DNA of 64,000 nt, taken from Fratercula arctica. Taxonomy: Eukaryota > Chordata > Aves > Charadriiformes > Alcidae. The stretch spans positions 60,840,563 to 60,904,562 of the forward strand of contig CANTUZ010000002.1 in the NCBI GenBank assembly GCA_947846985.1, in the 5' to 3' direction. Made by a program: the position numbers and the translations under genes. Below are positions 1 to 13,532 of the stretch, piece after piece (position 1 is the stretch's first letter; the number at the start of each line of letters is the position of its first letter). The notes under the pieces are model-generated. The model was not told the DNA's origin. It searched no databases and saw only the letters and a list, made by a program, of their open reading frames with translations.

Positions 1-3000
1 GGAGGAGAAGAGAAGGGAAGAGTGAGTCATGTGACATCCAGTTTTGGGGGTCATTATAAAACATGTTGTGTCTGTAGAAGGTTGTTCTTGTTCTTGCTCC
101 GAGTGGTCTAACTTCATCAGTGTTTCTGTGCTGCGTAACACCGTCATTTTGCACCTTCAGAGCCTTCCCTCAGCTGCAGGGTACTTTGTCTATGCCCAGA
201 GATAACCCTGTGGCCAGGTGCCTAACATGAATAGCTAAACAAGAAATGCAAATATTATATTATATCAATGCTACAGGAATTTCAGAGGAGGAGGAAAGAA
301 GTTACTTTACTAAGTAAAATATTTCAGAGATAATAATATATTTTTAGTGCAGCTTTCACTCAGGGGTTCCGTGTGACTGATCACAGTCCTAAGTAAAAAC
401 AGAGAAGTCAATATTGTGTGACAACATCCATGATACAAGATTATGACAATGTCGAGAAGATTTTTCTTCTCAAGGTTTTGTTCTTTGTGAGCTCTAAGAA
501 ATGGCTCACGCTCTAAGCCACCAAGTTCTAATTGGCAACTGATCTGCTGAAGTTCATTTCACGTTAAAGAGATTTGTTGAAAAGAGTCAGCTAAGGGTGA
601 GTTTTTGAAGGATCTTGGAAGTCAGTTCTCCAGTGCTAGACAAAGAGTTCAAGTCAACTTCATCATACTCTTCAGAGCAGATTTTGCAAGTGAGAAGAAG
701 TTGAAGTCATCCTTCAAAATCATGACTTGGTTTTGAAGCTTCAGGTTTCTACAGAACCAGGTGGCATAATTAACAGATGTTGAAATATGTTGGTTTTGAT
801 CATGTTTCTGCAGTTTCAGTTAACTAAGATGCTTGGTAAGTTTGTAAGATGTAAATGCATAAGGATTTGGAGTCCTACCACTCTTCTCCTAGATGAGCAG
901 CAGGGAATTTAAATCCCTCAGAAATCTAAAATCTCTTTCCTAAGAAGTCCTCTTAAGATTTTTTTTTACCGCAGTAACAATTTTTTGGATGCAGGATTCA
1001 ACCCTGGAAAAAAAATTAACAAAACTGTGGTAAGAATATCCTGGGTTACCATTTTTGATGACAGTAAGAGATTTCATGACCATTTCATAACATTTTTTAA
1101 CTTGTAAAGGATCACTGTGAAAGGCTTCCTGCTTAAAAATGTAACGTACTGCTTGGGCTTTATTCCATTTATGCTTTATTAGCCCAACAAAGCCATACCA
1201 CAGAACTCAATTTCTCTTCTAGAAAGTCAGATATAGTGCCAAAGCCACCAATGTAGACCAGCTGTCTTTTGTATGACAAAATCTTTGCTATTACTTTTAT
1301 CAATATTAGCCATTTAATGTTTGTGATATTTGTCCTGTCATCAAGGGAAAGAGAGAAAATAGTATTTTGTTATGGTAGCACATGAAATTAACTTGAAATG
1401 TGTTTCTTCTTATTTGCAGTTTTTATGTGCCTGTTTGTTTCGAAAGAGAAATACAAAAATGCTTTGCAGCTTTGTTTTCACTTATATGTCATGTCATACT
1501 ATGATGGCCCGTAAAATATTAATCATAGTAATTTTATTTCTCTTAGAAGAGCTTATAGCTTTTGTAATCTTACAGAGGCTACAAACATGAGAATATTCTT
1601 GTAGCTGTTTTTATGAGGATGTTTTCTAGCTGCTGAATATGTGTATTTTTAAAATGCAGTCATGACAGCATTTTGAGGTTCACCAGAATACTGTGAAAAT
1701 TTGAAGCAATGGTAAATGATATCATGTGTGTTGAAACTATTCCCTGTATCTGGCAAGTTCTTATAAACACACAAGACTGGCAGTCTGTTGAACAAAAGGG
1801 ATATTCAATTTCTTTAAAATCATTGAGAATTTAAAGCTCTTACTGCAGTATCCATTTATGCATTTTTTGTTTATATAATTCCTTGTTTCGTTTACTGTCA
1901 CTATCTTCTGTTCTTCTGTAACAAGTACATAGCAAAAAAGATGTTTTGAATCTGTAGCTCCAGTTCAGCTATATGCCACTATTTCTGGCTTTGTGGGTTA
2001 TTATAGAAAGTACACAAAGTACAGGCTGCAAGAACCCCTGTCTTGCAGCAGGAAAAATACATCTAATGCAATTATTTATTTTATGATTATAAATCCAGAA
2101 TGAGAATATTAGGGATCTAGGAGGAGTTGTTGGTTAATGTCCGTGAAGAACTTCAAAAAGTGGAATGCAATTAGGAAGCCTTCATCTTTCTTCTAGGGGA
2201 TCCTAAGGAAAAGATGAAGAAAAGCTAGAGAAGTTCAAAGAAACTGCAGCACCATGCATGACGCCCTGTTGTGTAGAAAGGAGACTGCTAAAGATTTTCC
2301 AGAAGCTTTCTGTGCTCCTGGTGTTTAGTTTTGATCTGAGCCGTGTCCAAAAGAGAAATACACTTGCAACAGCAGTACCAGCAGCTGGCTCAGGGTGGAT
2401 TGAGGTGGAAAACAGGCTTGCTTTTAGTGGGAATTGGAATCGGAAGGGGGAAGGTGCTGTTGTGCTATATGTAAAAGCTTCCCCCGTACTCTCTGGGTAA
2501 AAGCCTCATCAGTCCATCTAGGATTGTGCTACCAAAGCTTCTGGTTTGTGCTTAGGAAATTCATACAGTGGTTGTTGATGATGTTAATATTATTAAAACC
2601 TCACTACCCTGGTTTGTTGTCTGGACCCCTGTAGCCAGGGGCAAATAGTTCTGCAATGGAAGTTTCTTGGCAAGGCTTATTGGGGGTCAAAGAGCGCATC
2701 ACCGCTTTTGGCAGGCAACAAATGCAGAATCGATGACTGCAGCGGTAGTGTAGATACAGTATTAAGCAGCACTGCAGAGGACCAAGTTATTATGGCCACA
2801 AACAGACCCTAGGGAATCCATCAGTTTCGAAATACATGCCTTCCAAATGTCATGGCTGTCCCAGCGTTTGTAACTGTGTTATGTCAGTCATGGCTGTAAG
2901 CTTGCCCAGCTAGTTTTCATGATTCAGTTAAGCATAACTTTGTCTTTTTTTTCAGGCAAAGCCTGTGTGATTGCATCAAGGCAGTTTGCATATCAGCCCA

Positions 3001-6000
3001 AATTTTTTGCTGTGGCTTAGCTGTCAAACAGGGGAAAAAAATCCTTTCCCTAAAACCATCTAATTTATTCATCACAGGTTTAAATTGCCTGAGTCTTTCT
3101 TGGCTTTCAAAATGAGAAAATTCTCTATTTTCTTCATTGTATGTATCATGTCATCAGGTTGACAATTGTGTATTTAAAACAAATTATCTTTTGGTGGGTC
3201 AGGTAGTGAAATTTGTGAGTGTAATAAGCATTGAACTCTTCCTCTTTGTTTGTCTGTTATAACAGCAATACCATCAACAGTTATATATTTTTTTGCCTAC
3301 CCTTTTCAAAATGCTAGTGAGAGAGAGAGCTTCCATTGTATCCGTCCCCTCTGTTTAAGGCAGCACATTTCCTCTTGGATCGCTTCCAGAGGATGAGGTC
3401 TTGAAAGAATAGCCATATGTGAGGTATCATTTAAATTTGCACTTTCATCAAGTATAAAACTAGTAAAGCTCTCTGTCTTTTCTCACTGTTTGTTATTCTC
3501 TAATAATTTCCATTTCTCGTACCTGCTGTTCATCAGTTTTTACAGAAACTGGTACTTTTCTATTCAGGACAATGTTAAGTCATCATTTGGATGATTATTA
3601 AGCAAACACTCAAAGGGTGTTTTTTCCCCAGAGCTCCCATCTGTATATGTTGTAATCCAATTACTTATTTCTGTAATGTCTCCTTTTTTTTTTTTTTGAT
3701 TTTTAGTTTGTTTCTAAATGTGTCAGAACACTGCCTTTTCATGTGCTACCTTCTTTCTTCTGTTTATCTGGGTTATTACTAAACTATTTTTCATGTTTGA
3801 TTTGAAAAGGGTATTGAATGCTCACCAGGTTATACCAAACACTTTGGTAACATAAACTGCACAGTCAGGCTTAGAAAAAACAGGTCATCATAATTTCTTT
3901 TTTTTCCTTGAGAAATGGACAAGATACCTAGCTTTGCTTTTTTGTGGCTTGACATTTTTAGATTTCTTCACAGCCCTTGTCGTGCTGCCTGGTTCTTCAG
4001 CAACACCTGCCTGATCAACAGCTGCAGAGGCCTCCCGAGCACCTTTCCTCCTTGTGCAGTGCCTCCTTGCACACCCGAAGCCCTGCCTGGTCATGTGCTA
4101 CCTTGCTCTGATGGCTTCCTCAAGAACTTCCTTTTCTGTGCTCTCTGAAGATAGTTGTGACTCTACTTCACACCACTCAGTCCTCAGCGTCTGCTGCTGT
4201 CATGTGAGCCTTGGGGTGGGAGGCATACACCAGATGTCGCAGGAGCAAATATAAGTTCATCTTTCCTTTCCTCCAGAAGACAACACAGATGAAATGACCT
4301 ATTAGGTGCTAGTGACTGCTGACGTTTGCTTTCATGGGACAGAAGGTCTGGGGTGGTGGCCTGTGTGAAGACTTGCAGTGTAACAGTGCCCAAAAAAGAG
4401 CTGGATTGTTGAAATGCAAAAAGCAGTGAGGCATTTGAGGGTTTTTGCTCTAAACCTGTGTTCATTCTTAGAGGTATTGTGCTGCCTTACCTCTGGCCTG
4501 TAGTGGCTTGGATGAAGTGCAACTTAACATACACAGCTCACAGCAGTGCAGCTGTTTCTTTGCCACATGCTGTCACTTGGATCTTTTCACATAGTTCCTA
4601 AAACTATCTGAAGAAATTATTACAGTAGTTTCTTTTTAAAAAGGAAAATAATACAACTTTCAAAAAACACATTTCCTGGAAGTAATTTATTTGCTCTAAT
4701 TTCAAATTCTCCAGAAAAATTATTTTTTTACAGACTATTAAAATGACCTATGTAACATATAGCAATAATTCTAAAAACAGAAACCAAATAATGGAAAGAA
4801 TTAGATTTTTACTTTTATAAATCACAAACCAAGTGTGAGTACTAATTCAGATCACAACACATTAAAATTACTGATAGCATTACATGATAGCAAACTGAAT
4901 GTTCTGCTAAAATGCCAGACTGTCCTCTGAAAAAGCTGTAAATACAAGGTCAACTTCAGAAAAGAGTCTGTTTATGAATTTCGTATCAAAACCATGTGAA
5001 CTACGAGCTTTGCAGTGTTTTCTTATGAAAGCTCAGGAGGATTCCTCTGCTTGATGTTCTGCCTACATTACAGAATATTAATCTACCTGACAGATATTTT
5101 TACTGTCAATCTGTTTATCACAAATTTTGGTAATTTAGTTTATCTTTGGTATTTGTGTTATGGAATATTGATTCAGAGCATAAACTTGGTGAAAATATGA
5201 AATTAAATAAAAATAAAAGCATTTCTCCATAACTTTCTGTCAATTTAAGAAAGCAAGCCTAGCAGTTGTTATCAGTAAGGACTGACTATTTTTTGGTTAG
5301 TATCTGAACAAAATCTTATCTTGGGCTGCAGCACCTAGTCTAAAGTTCACACTAACCTACCTCTTCCTGTACCTTTATAGACTACAATAGCCCTCTGGGA
5401 TGTGCCAGGGCTTTCCATTGCTGACACTGTCTCCTGCTGCACTGCAAAACCTCCTCAGTCTGCTGCAGGCATTTGTAACGCAAGCAGGTCTGCCTTTTGG
5501 GAGTGCTGAGCAGAGTTTGCTAGCTTTGGCTAGTCAGTGTGAATTATAGAGGTTATTGGATTATCCCAAACTACAAGTGTACAAGAGCGGTCTGACTGAA
5601 CAGCTAAAGGTCCTTTTTCTAATTAGCTAATGGTTTTCGTTTGGCTCATGAGTCAAGTGGAGATGGTCTCTGTGCAATGCGAATGTTGATCTGTTGGCTA
5701 AAGCTGGTCAAACCCCAGGGCTAAGGTGTCTGTCAATGCTCAACTAGCTAATAATATGAGAATATGGAACAGAAATAAGTTAGCTTATACTTGAATATCA
5801 TGCATTTGTTTGAGTGCCTATCTAGAAATAAAAAATTATCTAGAACAAAGTATAAACTAAGAAAATTCTTTCTGATTGTTTTGAAGTAAAACACTGATCC
5901 CGATTATAAATTGAAGAGATTAAGACTGGGATTGGTATTGCATGGATAAAATCCTGTCTGAAATGGGAATAGAAGATACCCCTTTAAAAGAAGATTGATT

Positions 6001-9000
6001 AAAAAAAGATGAATGTACCTCAATGTCCGGAATGACAGCAAATTTGGGGAAGCTGTAGAGAAGCACTACAGAGTGTGAAAATATTTTTTCAAAAATGCTG
6101 AATTTAGGGAATGATTAATAACAGAAAAAGACAACTAAAAAGACTTTCAAGAAATTTCACTTTTATAGGTCAGGTATGTATTTAAGAAAAAACCTAACAA
6201 ATTGAAACTGTGGAAGATCACACGGTCTTGGAGACATTCAAAGTGAGTGCATCTCTTACCCTAGTCCCCAAGATGTATTACCAGCCCCTGGTATGATTGC
6301 TCCATGTTCCTAAAGTTCTGATTACCACTGTTTTGGCTTGAACTTTTGGGTTAGAGGCCATCTTTATCTCTTCCATTCAATAGGTACCATCATGACATAT
6401 TGAGCCTGCTAAAGAGCTGTAGCAATCCTGTGACTGTTAACTGCAAGCCAAGGACCAATGTTTCTGCTGCACATCCTTAGGTCCCAGGCCTAAGAATTTC
6501 TGTCTGAATAAATCACCTTAGTGTATGCTTGCCTTTTGAGGGTCAGCCGGCCAAGCGTTTGTAGCCAATAATCCTTTGGAATTTTTTTGGCCCATGATTT
6601 AAATCTTATCAATCAGGAGCTTTGGGAAGCAGTTGCTTTCCAGAAAGAAAAACATGTCAGGATAACTCATGGTTCCTACTGTTTTCCAGAACTGTAGGTA
6701 AGACGTAGTCTGCTTGAGGTTCAGTTAGATGTTCAGTACTTCCTTCATGGGAGACCCTTCAAAAGGGTTATGAAGGAAGAAGTCCTAATTCTCTCTCTTC
6801 CACCACTGACTAAAGCTGAATAACAAAACATGCACTACTGCAGATCAAAAAATGCCTTCTATTTATAGCAAATCAGAACCATATATATAAATATATATTT
6901 TTCCTAGCTAGCACTGTACTTTTTCCAAGATGCTCTTGTTTTCTTATGCTTTAAAGGCTCGGCTAATGTATTTTTCTCCTATTTATATTTCCAAGCACAG
7001 ACTTGCAGCTGCAGTGTGTTGTACATTATATGCTTGAAAGCTGTGTCATTCCTGTCGTGCTTCTAGCTTTTGCAGGAGTAAAAGCACTAAGAGATGCTTC
7101 TTCTCAGTCTTCTGCTTTCAAACAAAATCAAGCATAAGCTTATGCTGAAATTGCATTGTCTAGCTTACATCCATTTTCCTCACATATGTACAGTTTGCCG
7201 AACTAAGAGTCACATTATTGCCCTGAGAATACCCTCCCTGCAATCCAGAGCTCCTGTTCCAGCCCATATGGCATACCCAAGCTCAATGGTTTGGGTACCA
7301 GCAGTAACAAAGCTGTTGAGAAATTACCAGTGTGAAGGCCTTGGCTAGGCTTCTACTATTTGTCCTGACCCAGCTTTAATATCGTGCAGTTTAAAGCTAC
7401 TGGACGTACAAGCAAGTTTGAATTTTCCTCTGAAAGCCTGCATAATCATCCACTACATTTATGTGAGTGTTGCTCTGGTGATTTCCGTTTCTCCCTTTTC
7501 AGAGCCTCTTGCCAGTGCAGTACAGTAAGAGTGACTCTCTGTAATTCTACAGATTTCGGCCACAGTTTGCCTGTATGTTAATCCACATGGTGAAACAATT
7601 TTTATGCCCATAAATTTTCCCATAAGAAAACTTCTATTACTCTGTCACCTCATTCAGGGGGTGCCAACTGCTACCAGTTTGTGGTTAGTCTTTCAGGTGG
7701 ATTGTCGTTGGTGAGCAAATGGAAAGTGTGTCTTAAATGCAGTAACACGTGGGCTTGGAAGTCATAGGTGTTTACACCTTGGGAAGCAAGAAAGGGTCCT
7801 GAGGTGCATCTTCTTTTTGCCTTCTAACCCTCTGACTATGGATAAAAAGAGTTAGTTCTTCAAAATCCTGCCTGCCTCCTCCTGTCAGGGAGCACCAGCC
7901 TCACCTCAGCCAGCTTCTCTGGGAGGAGCTCATTGTTCTGACAGATGAGCCAGGAACAGAGACAGAGTCAATCATCTTGGTAGTATTGTCATTAAAAACC
8001 TCCAGGCTGTGCCATCCCCCAATCTGAATAGGACCCTGCATGGACTTGACTGACATTTTGAAGCTTTGCTGCTTTTAAATTCCAGAACACCCACTCAGTT
8101 TAAACCATATCAGCATCTCAAGCAGGAACATCTTTCCCAAATGTGGAGCACAGTGCAATATCAGCACAGAGTAGACAAGAGAAGTATGCAGAGCTGCATA
8201 TGTATGCAGGCTGTAGCAAAATCAGTAATTTTCCATTTATAGGTAATGTGGAGTTTACCATCTTTTTCATTATGGTTTGGAACTGTGCAGTATTTGCATA
8301 TTAATGCAAATGTCTAACAGAGGAAAATACCATATGAAATTTAGGCTAGAAAATATTGAGGCTAGAAAATACAGATATGCTTCATATCATACTAAGGCAG
8401 GGAATTCAGATTATTTGTGACTGTCCTATTGAAATTAGTCACAATCATTAAATTAATTGTATTTATTTACCTCTGTAAAGTGAATCTCACTCTTCGGTGT
8501 TTTTATCATTCAAATTTCTGGCTTTCATTTCCCTACTTTTTCTGTCTGAAGCAGTTGAAATGACACAAATGTTTTAAGAAAATGGTTTACCCTCCATTTT
8601 TACTATCTTGTGGGTTTTTTTTTTAACATTTATAAGGGTTGAATATTTATCCTTTTGAAATACTTAGCACAATTCTAGCTCATGCAAAAAGCAATACACT
8701 TAACAAGAAATAATTGGAAGTAATGCACATGAAAAACAATAAGGAATAATTCTGTCCAATTTGACATGATGTGGTTATAACTTGGCCTCCAGAAGAACTG
8801 TCTGAGAAAGTGTATATGCTTTAGATTTCAAAAATAGCTATACAACATGTAGTGGAAGTAATTGTATTTGGACCACTATTGTAAGAACTGAAACCCAAAA
8901 TTCTGTTATGCTGACTGTATTTAAAAGCACTGACAAGCTCTCTTTGAACTGAATTTGCCAAGCAGTTGGAATAATCAAGATTTTCTGCTAGAGCTCTTTT

Positions 9001-10665
9001 CAAGAGCTGAAAACCAGTTAAATAATACTATGACAACGAATAAACTGAACCTGATGGAGTATATTCTGATGGTTGAATCATAACAGAAACTATTAGGCGG
9101 GCCTGAAGAATTAATTGGATAATGTAAGGGGAGTAAGAACTGGCAGATATAAAAATGAACGATTTTTTTTTTTTCTTTTAGGAAATGAATGTGGGTTTAG
9201 ATCATCTGTATGAGGAGGACCCATGTACCACACGATACACAATTCTGTGAGGTAGCATATTTTACAGTCTGGCAACTGAACAACTTTTTACATTTAGTGA
9301 TTAAACTATTTCAAAGTCAAAACCACTTTGAAAGATTGTGTGTACACAGAAGGGAAATTCTTGCCATAGTGTTTAGATACTCACATGGGTGGGGTTTGGA
9401 GCAACAAAATAAATGTTGAAAGAGAGTCCTCCTTTGGGTGGAATTTTGAAAAGAAAAGTTATTGTAAGATGATATTTGCATCTGCAAGCCTAGGAATGTA
9501 TAGGATTGGGCTAGGGAAACAAAGGCCAATGTGACAGTTCATTGTCTGCCAATGTCTGCAAAAGAAAATTACAAGGATAGGCAGTAGCAAACTATTTTAA
9601 GAGTTGCCTATGCTCTCTTTCCTATTCCCCACAAATCACTCACCAAGAGTAAATCCACTGCTGCTGTGCGAACTGTTGCTATTTTCAGTCTGCCTGAGAA
9701 TCCCTTACCTGAAATTTCTAACCTTGACATCAGGGGTTTAAGCGCAAGTTTAAATAATATTCTTTAAGAGTGACCATTAGCTCTGTTTGACCTGGCTTTT
9801 ATTCCTTCCTTAAGTTGATATGGGTCTTGATGTTCCTACAGGAGTATTTAATAACGTTAGCCAGGGCCACCTGACATATGAAATTGAGCATTTGGGCTGA
9901 ATCCTCGGACTGTGTACAGTGCCAGATGTTCTGTCTTTTTGCAGTGTCCACAGACTTGGAGTGACCAGGGACTACAACAAACACATCTACTTTTGGTTAT
10001 CACTGACTGCTTTGCTACCCCATTTCCTAAAGACTTTCAAAAATCATAGTAGCACTGTGAATGGCCATTAATTATTATTTTATTTTTGTTCTTTGGGTCC
10101 TGCTGCTTTCAGGAGAACATGGGTCGTATTAATGTGGTCTGCAGTCATATTTATGATCAACCATGTGCTGAACAATTTAGTCTATGCTTTGACATTGGAA
10201 CTGATGTGGATTAGGCTTCCCAAGAGAACTGGAAGGGTTCTGAATTATAGTGAATGTAGATAATCAATACCAAAAACTACAGTATAACCTTTTGTATTTT
10301 TCTTTACAGTAAACATGTCCCTGCTTACACCAAGAATTGGCAACATGAAAAAGGTCAAGACGCTGCTTTTTTCCTGGTCTGATCCCTTAGTTAATTTGAT
10401 AGAAAGCACCATCTGAGGTTTCTGCTGAGAGCAAAAAACACTTTTGGTAGATGTCCTTTCCAGAAGCACAGGGCACTCCAATCCTGAAAATGAGCTAAAC
10501 TCAGCAACAAGGCTGCAGACCTTTCATTTCTCTTCAGGAAAATCATGCCTTTCCAGTGACTTGTGAGCTGGTATGTGAACAAAGGTAAGAGCAAAGGATA
10601 ATGTACTGTGTTTTGAGTGAAAGTGTTATATAGGGTGGTATCATAATGCGAAATTCAGTTTCGGT
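1..10665. other. Intergenic, no gene seen
   Basis: This is AT-rich unique sequence with no open frame over 93 codons and no recognisable exon, tRNA or CR1 copy. Notable small items are a T14 run at 3684-3697, a Lys/Arg-rich open stretch on the minus strand at 3888-4094, a TA-rich patch near 6881-6900, a 13-bp direct repeat at 8343-8355 and 8359-8371, and the inverted octamer pair at 8292-8311. Confidence 0.6.
8292..8311. promoter_or_regulatory. Inverted pair of octamer (POU) motifs
   Basis: ATTTGCAT at 8292-8299 and its exact reverse complement ATGCAAAT at 8304-8311 are separated by ATTA. Each is a perfect octamer site for POU-domain factors (OCT1, OCT4, BRN types), and the ATTA between them is a homeodomain core. 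The arrangement could bind a dimer. There is no functional evidence, and the nearest known gene start is 32 kb away. Confidence 0.45.
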
Positions 10666-11193
10666 GAATCATAGAATCACAGAATGGTTTGGGTTGGAAG
10701 GGACCTTAAAGATCATCTAGTTCCAACCCCCCTGCCACGGGCAGGGACACCTCCCACTAGACCAGGCTGCTCAAAACCTCATCCAGCCTGGCCTTGAACA
10801 CTTCCAGGGATGGGGCATCCACAACCTCCCTGGACAACCTATTCCACTGCCTCACCACACTCAGAGTAAAGAATTTTTTCCTAATATCCAACCTAAATCT
10901 ACCCTCCTTCAGTTTGAAACCTTACCCCTCGTCCTGTCACTACACTCCCTGATAAAGAGTCCTTCCCTGTCTTTCCTGTAGGTACTGGAAGGCCGCTATA
11001 AGGTCTCCCTGGAGCCTTCTCTTCTCCAGGCTGAACAACCCCAAGTCTCTCAGCCTGTCCTCATAGCAGAGGTGCTCCAGCCCTCTGTTCATCTTCGTGG
11101 CCCTCCTCTGGACCCATTCCAACAGGTCCATGTCCTTCTTGTGCTGAGGACTCCAGGTGGGGTCTCACCAGAGCAGAGTAGAGGGGCAGAATC
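10666..11193 (-). mobile_element. CR1 LINE, 5'-truncated, minus strand
   Basis: The element reads 3' to 5' on the + strand. Its end is GAATCATAGAATCACAGAA, followed by GGTTTGGGTTGGAAGGGACC, the 'catccagcctggccttgaac' block and the 'ttctcttctccaggctgaac' block. On the minus strand, 63 codons from 11131 down to 10940 encode the end of CR1 ORF2, with the [10 protein letters not shown] and [13 protein letters not shown] motifs typical of the C-terminus. About 0.53 kb is present. It retains a good 3' tail and low apparent divergence, so it is one of the younger copies here. It is not autonomous because the endonuclease and reverse transcriptase are missing. Confidence 0.95.
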
Positions 11194-13532
11194 TGTGCTC
11201 TGACATTAGCATGCCAAAGAAAGTTTGTGTGTAGAGTTCAGCATGCTTGCGTAATATAAAATCACCACTAGATGGTACTTTTCAACAAAGTATAGTTGAC
11301 TTAAAGCAGCTGGTCCTTCTGTAGCTGCCTTTAGGCATAAGGAAAGGCACCCAAAGGCTTGTGCTTGTTTATATATGTGTTGGGGTTTTTTCCCTTAAGT
11401 AATCATTTTATCAATAATGTACAGGTTTCAGTATTGGAGAGTGGGCAGAATGTTATTTAATCTGGAATTCGCAAATGGTCTGCATGATGTATTTTACATC
11501 TGTAATGCTTTGGAGGAAAAGACTTAGCCTTTTCTTTTTTCTTTTATGGTGTGAATAATGTTTTAGATGCCCTCCTCTTTCCTTTGTGATTGTGAGGAGG
11601 CCGTCAAGGCATGGTGCTCTGAACCATATGGCCAGGTGTGCTTGCAGCTGGGGTATGAGCCTGGTCCTCTGAGCTAGAGTTGTGACTTGAGCCAGCAAGG
11701 TTCAGCTCAGACAGGAGGTTTTACTTGCTAACTAGCCAGTGAAGCTTTGTAGGCAAAGGAACTGTGCATGTTGTATTTATTTAAAAGATGGTAAAGCAAT
11801 TTCTTTCATGTGTAGCAATTTCTTTCCTGCAGCCTTGTTTAGCGGTTTTAGGGGTCTCAGACCTTTCTCAACACTGCTCTCCTTGCAAGCTGATAAAGTT
11901 TCTAAGCTAGATGCAGTATTCCGCTGTTATTCCTAAGAACATACCGTCTCTGTGTGTGCATATATATGTTATACAGAAATAAAACACTTCTATTTTCATA
12001 ATTTTTCAACAGTTGGTTTTCTTATATACAAAGAATATTATTCGTAAAGCAATGAAAACAATAAGTCTCAGCTACATATGAGATACTCATAGCCATGAGA
12101 ATGACTCTTAAAACTGATTTAAATTCAAAATATCTATTTCAGATAATTTATTTTAATCTTGCTCTTTAGAGAGCAGCAATAGGCCTTGACATTTTTTTCT
12201 ATTTTATTTGTAAACATCAATATCTAATCACTTGTAGGATTCATTTAATGAAACTCTACTCTTTAGAAGAAGCTTTCTATGATTTGTAACACGGGTTCTT
12301 TAAAAGAGCAGTTTGTTATCCTTGCATGTAAACATTGCATTAAGTTTAAAACATTAAACATTGCATTAAGAGACTCACAAGATATTTATACTACTATGTT
12401 TTGTTCAGGAGATGGAAATTTCACTGAAAACAATATGAATCTTTTTACCATTCTATTTATCTTGACAGATCAACCTCAGTTGTCTCTCCAGTCAAAAAAG
12501 CTCCTGTTCTGTTTTCAGATTCTTAACTTTAAAAAAAGGTAAATGTTGACAACATCACTTTTTATTGCTTTGTTTCCAGTGCTTTGTTCTCCTTCGCTAT
12601 CCTGCTACGTTTCATCCATGTGTCTTCAATGTTTTGATCATTTGTAGCACAGTTTCTCCTATAATTCTAAGAAACGTTAAACTATTATAACAATTATCCC
12701 AGTGATTTAAATTTGCCTTTGTCCTCCACTGGAATGATAGAAGTGTCTTAATGAGAGAACAGCTTATATACACCACACTCGTAAAGAAATATCTACAGAA
12801 CTGCAGTGTCCCGCAGTTCTATTTCTCCCCTCCAAAATTGCTATGAAAATGGTACAAACAAAATGCCATGTTTCACTGGTTTTGTTTAAAATGTAATTAT
12901 TTTTCAGCACTGTTTAAAAAAACCCCCAAACCTGAATTAATAAAATAGATATAAATTATAACTCCCTTTTGTACTTGTGCTTTTACATGTTGAAGATCAT
13001 GAGTTACAGAATATTTACTTTTATGAAAAAACAGGAAATTATATGTATGTCCTCACTCTTTTTTGCATTACAAAAGTGAATAGAAGATGTTGCAGTTTCT
13101 AAATGGTATTTATTTATTTTTCAAATAATGTGAAACTTATTTTTCATTTTTATTTTCCTTTCATGTCACTGGAACTCTCTTTTAAAACCAAAGAAATTTA
13201 TGAAATTACTTCTGTTTATATGATGTGCTGGATTTTTATGAAACAGACATAACATCATATAATGAGCCAATACTGTAGTGCTAAATTTTTAGAATACATA
13301 TTTATTAAAAGATTAATTCCATAGTGCACAAAATTTATTATTTATAATAATAGATTATGTAGGGAAAAATTTCCTGAATATAGATACAATTAAGAAATTG
13401 CCGTCAACTTGGAAAAATAATTACATAGAAGATATATTCTGCACTCTAAAGGAAACCTAAAAAACATTTGATAAAAATATAACACAGCAAAATGTAAATG
13501 ATACCTTGAGATTCATAGAGATCTACTTAATG
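11194..13532. other. Intergenic, no gene seen
   Basis: AT-rich unique sequence, especially 12900-13500. It contains a CTCF-like motif at 11266-11279 and a 16-bp direct repeat with 26-bp period (12329-12344 and 12355-12370). No coding region can be supported. Confidence 0.6.
11266..11279 (+). promoter_or_regulatory. Possible CTCF site
   Basis: CCACTAGATGGTAC fits the CTCF core (CCASYAGRKGGCRC) at 13 of 14 positions, with T for C in the final GGC. It sits 73 bp beyond the end of a CR1 copy. A single core match is weak evidence, since such matches occur by chance in 64 kb. Confidence 0.3.
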
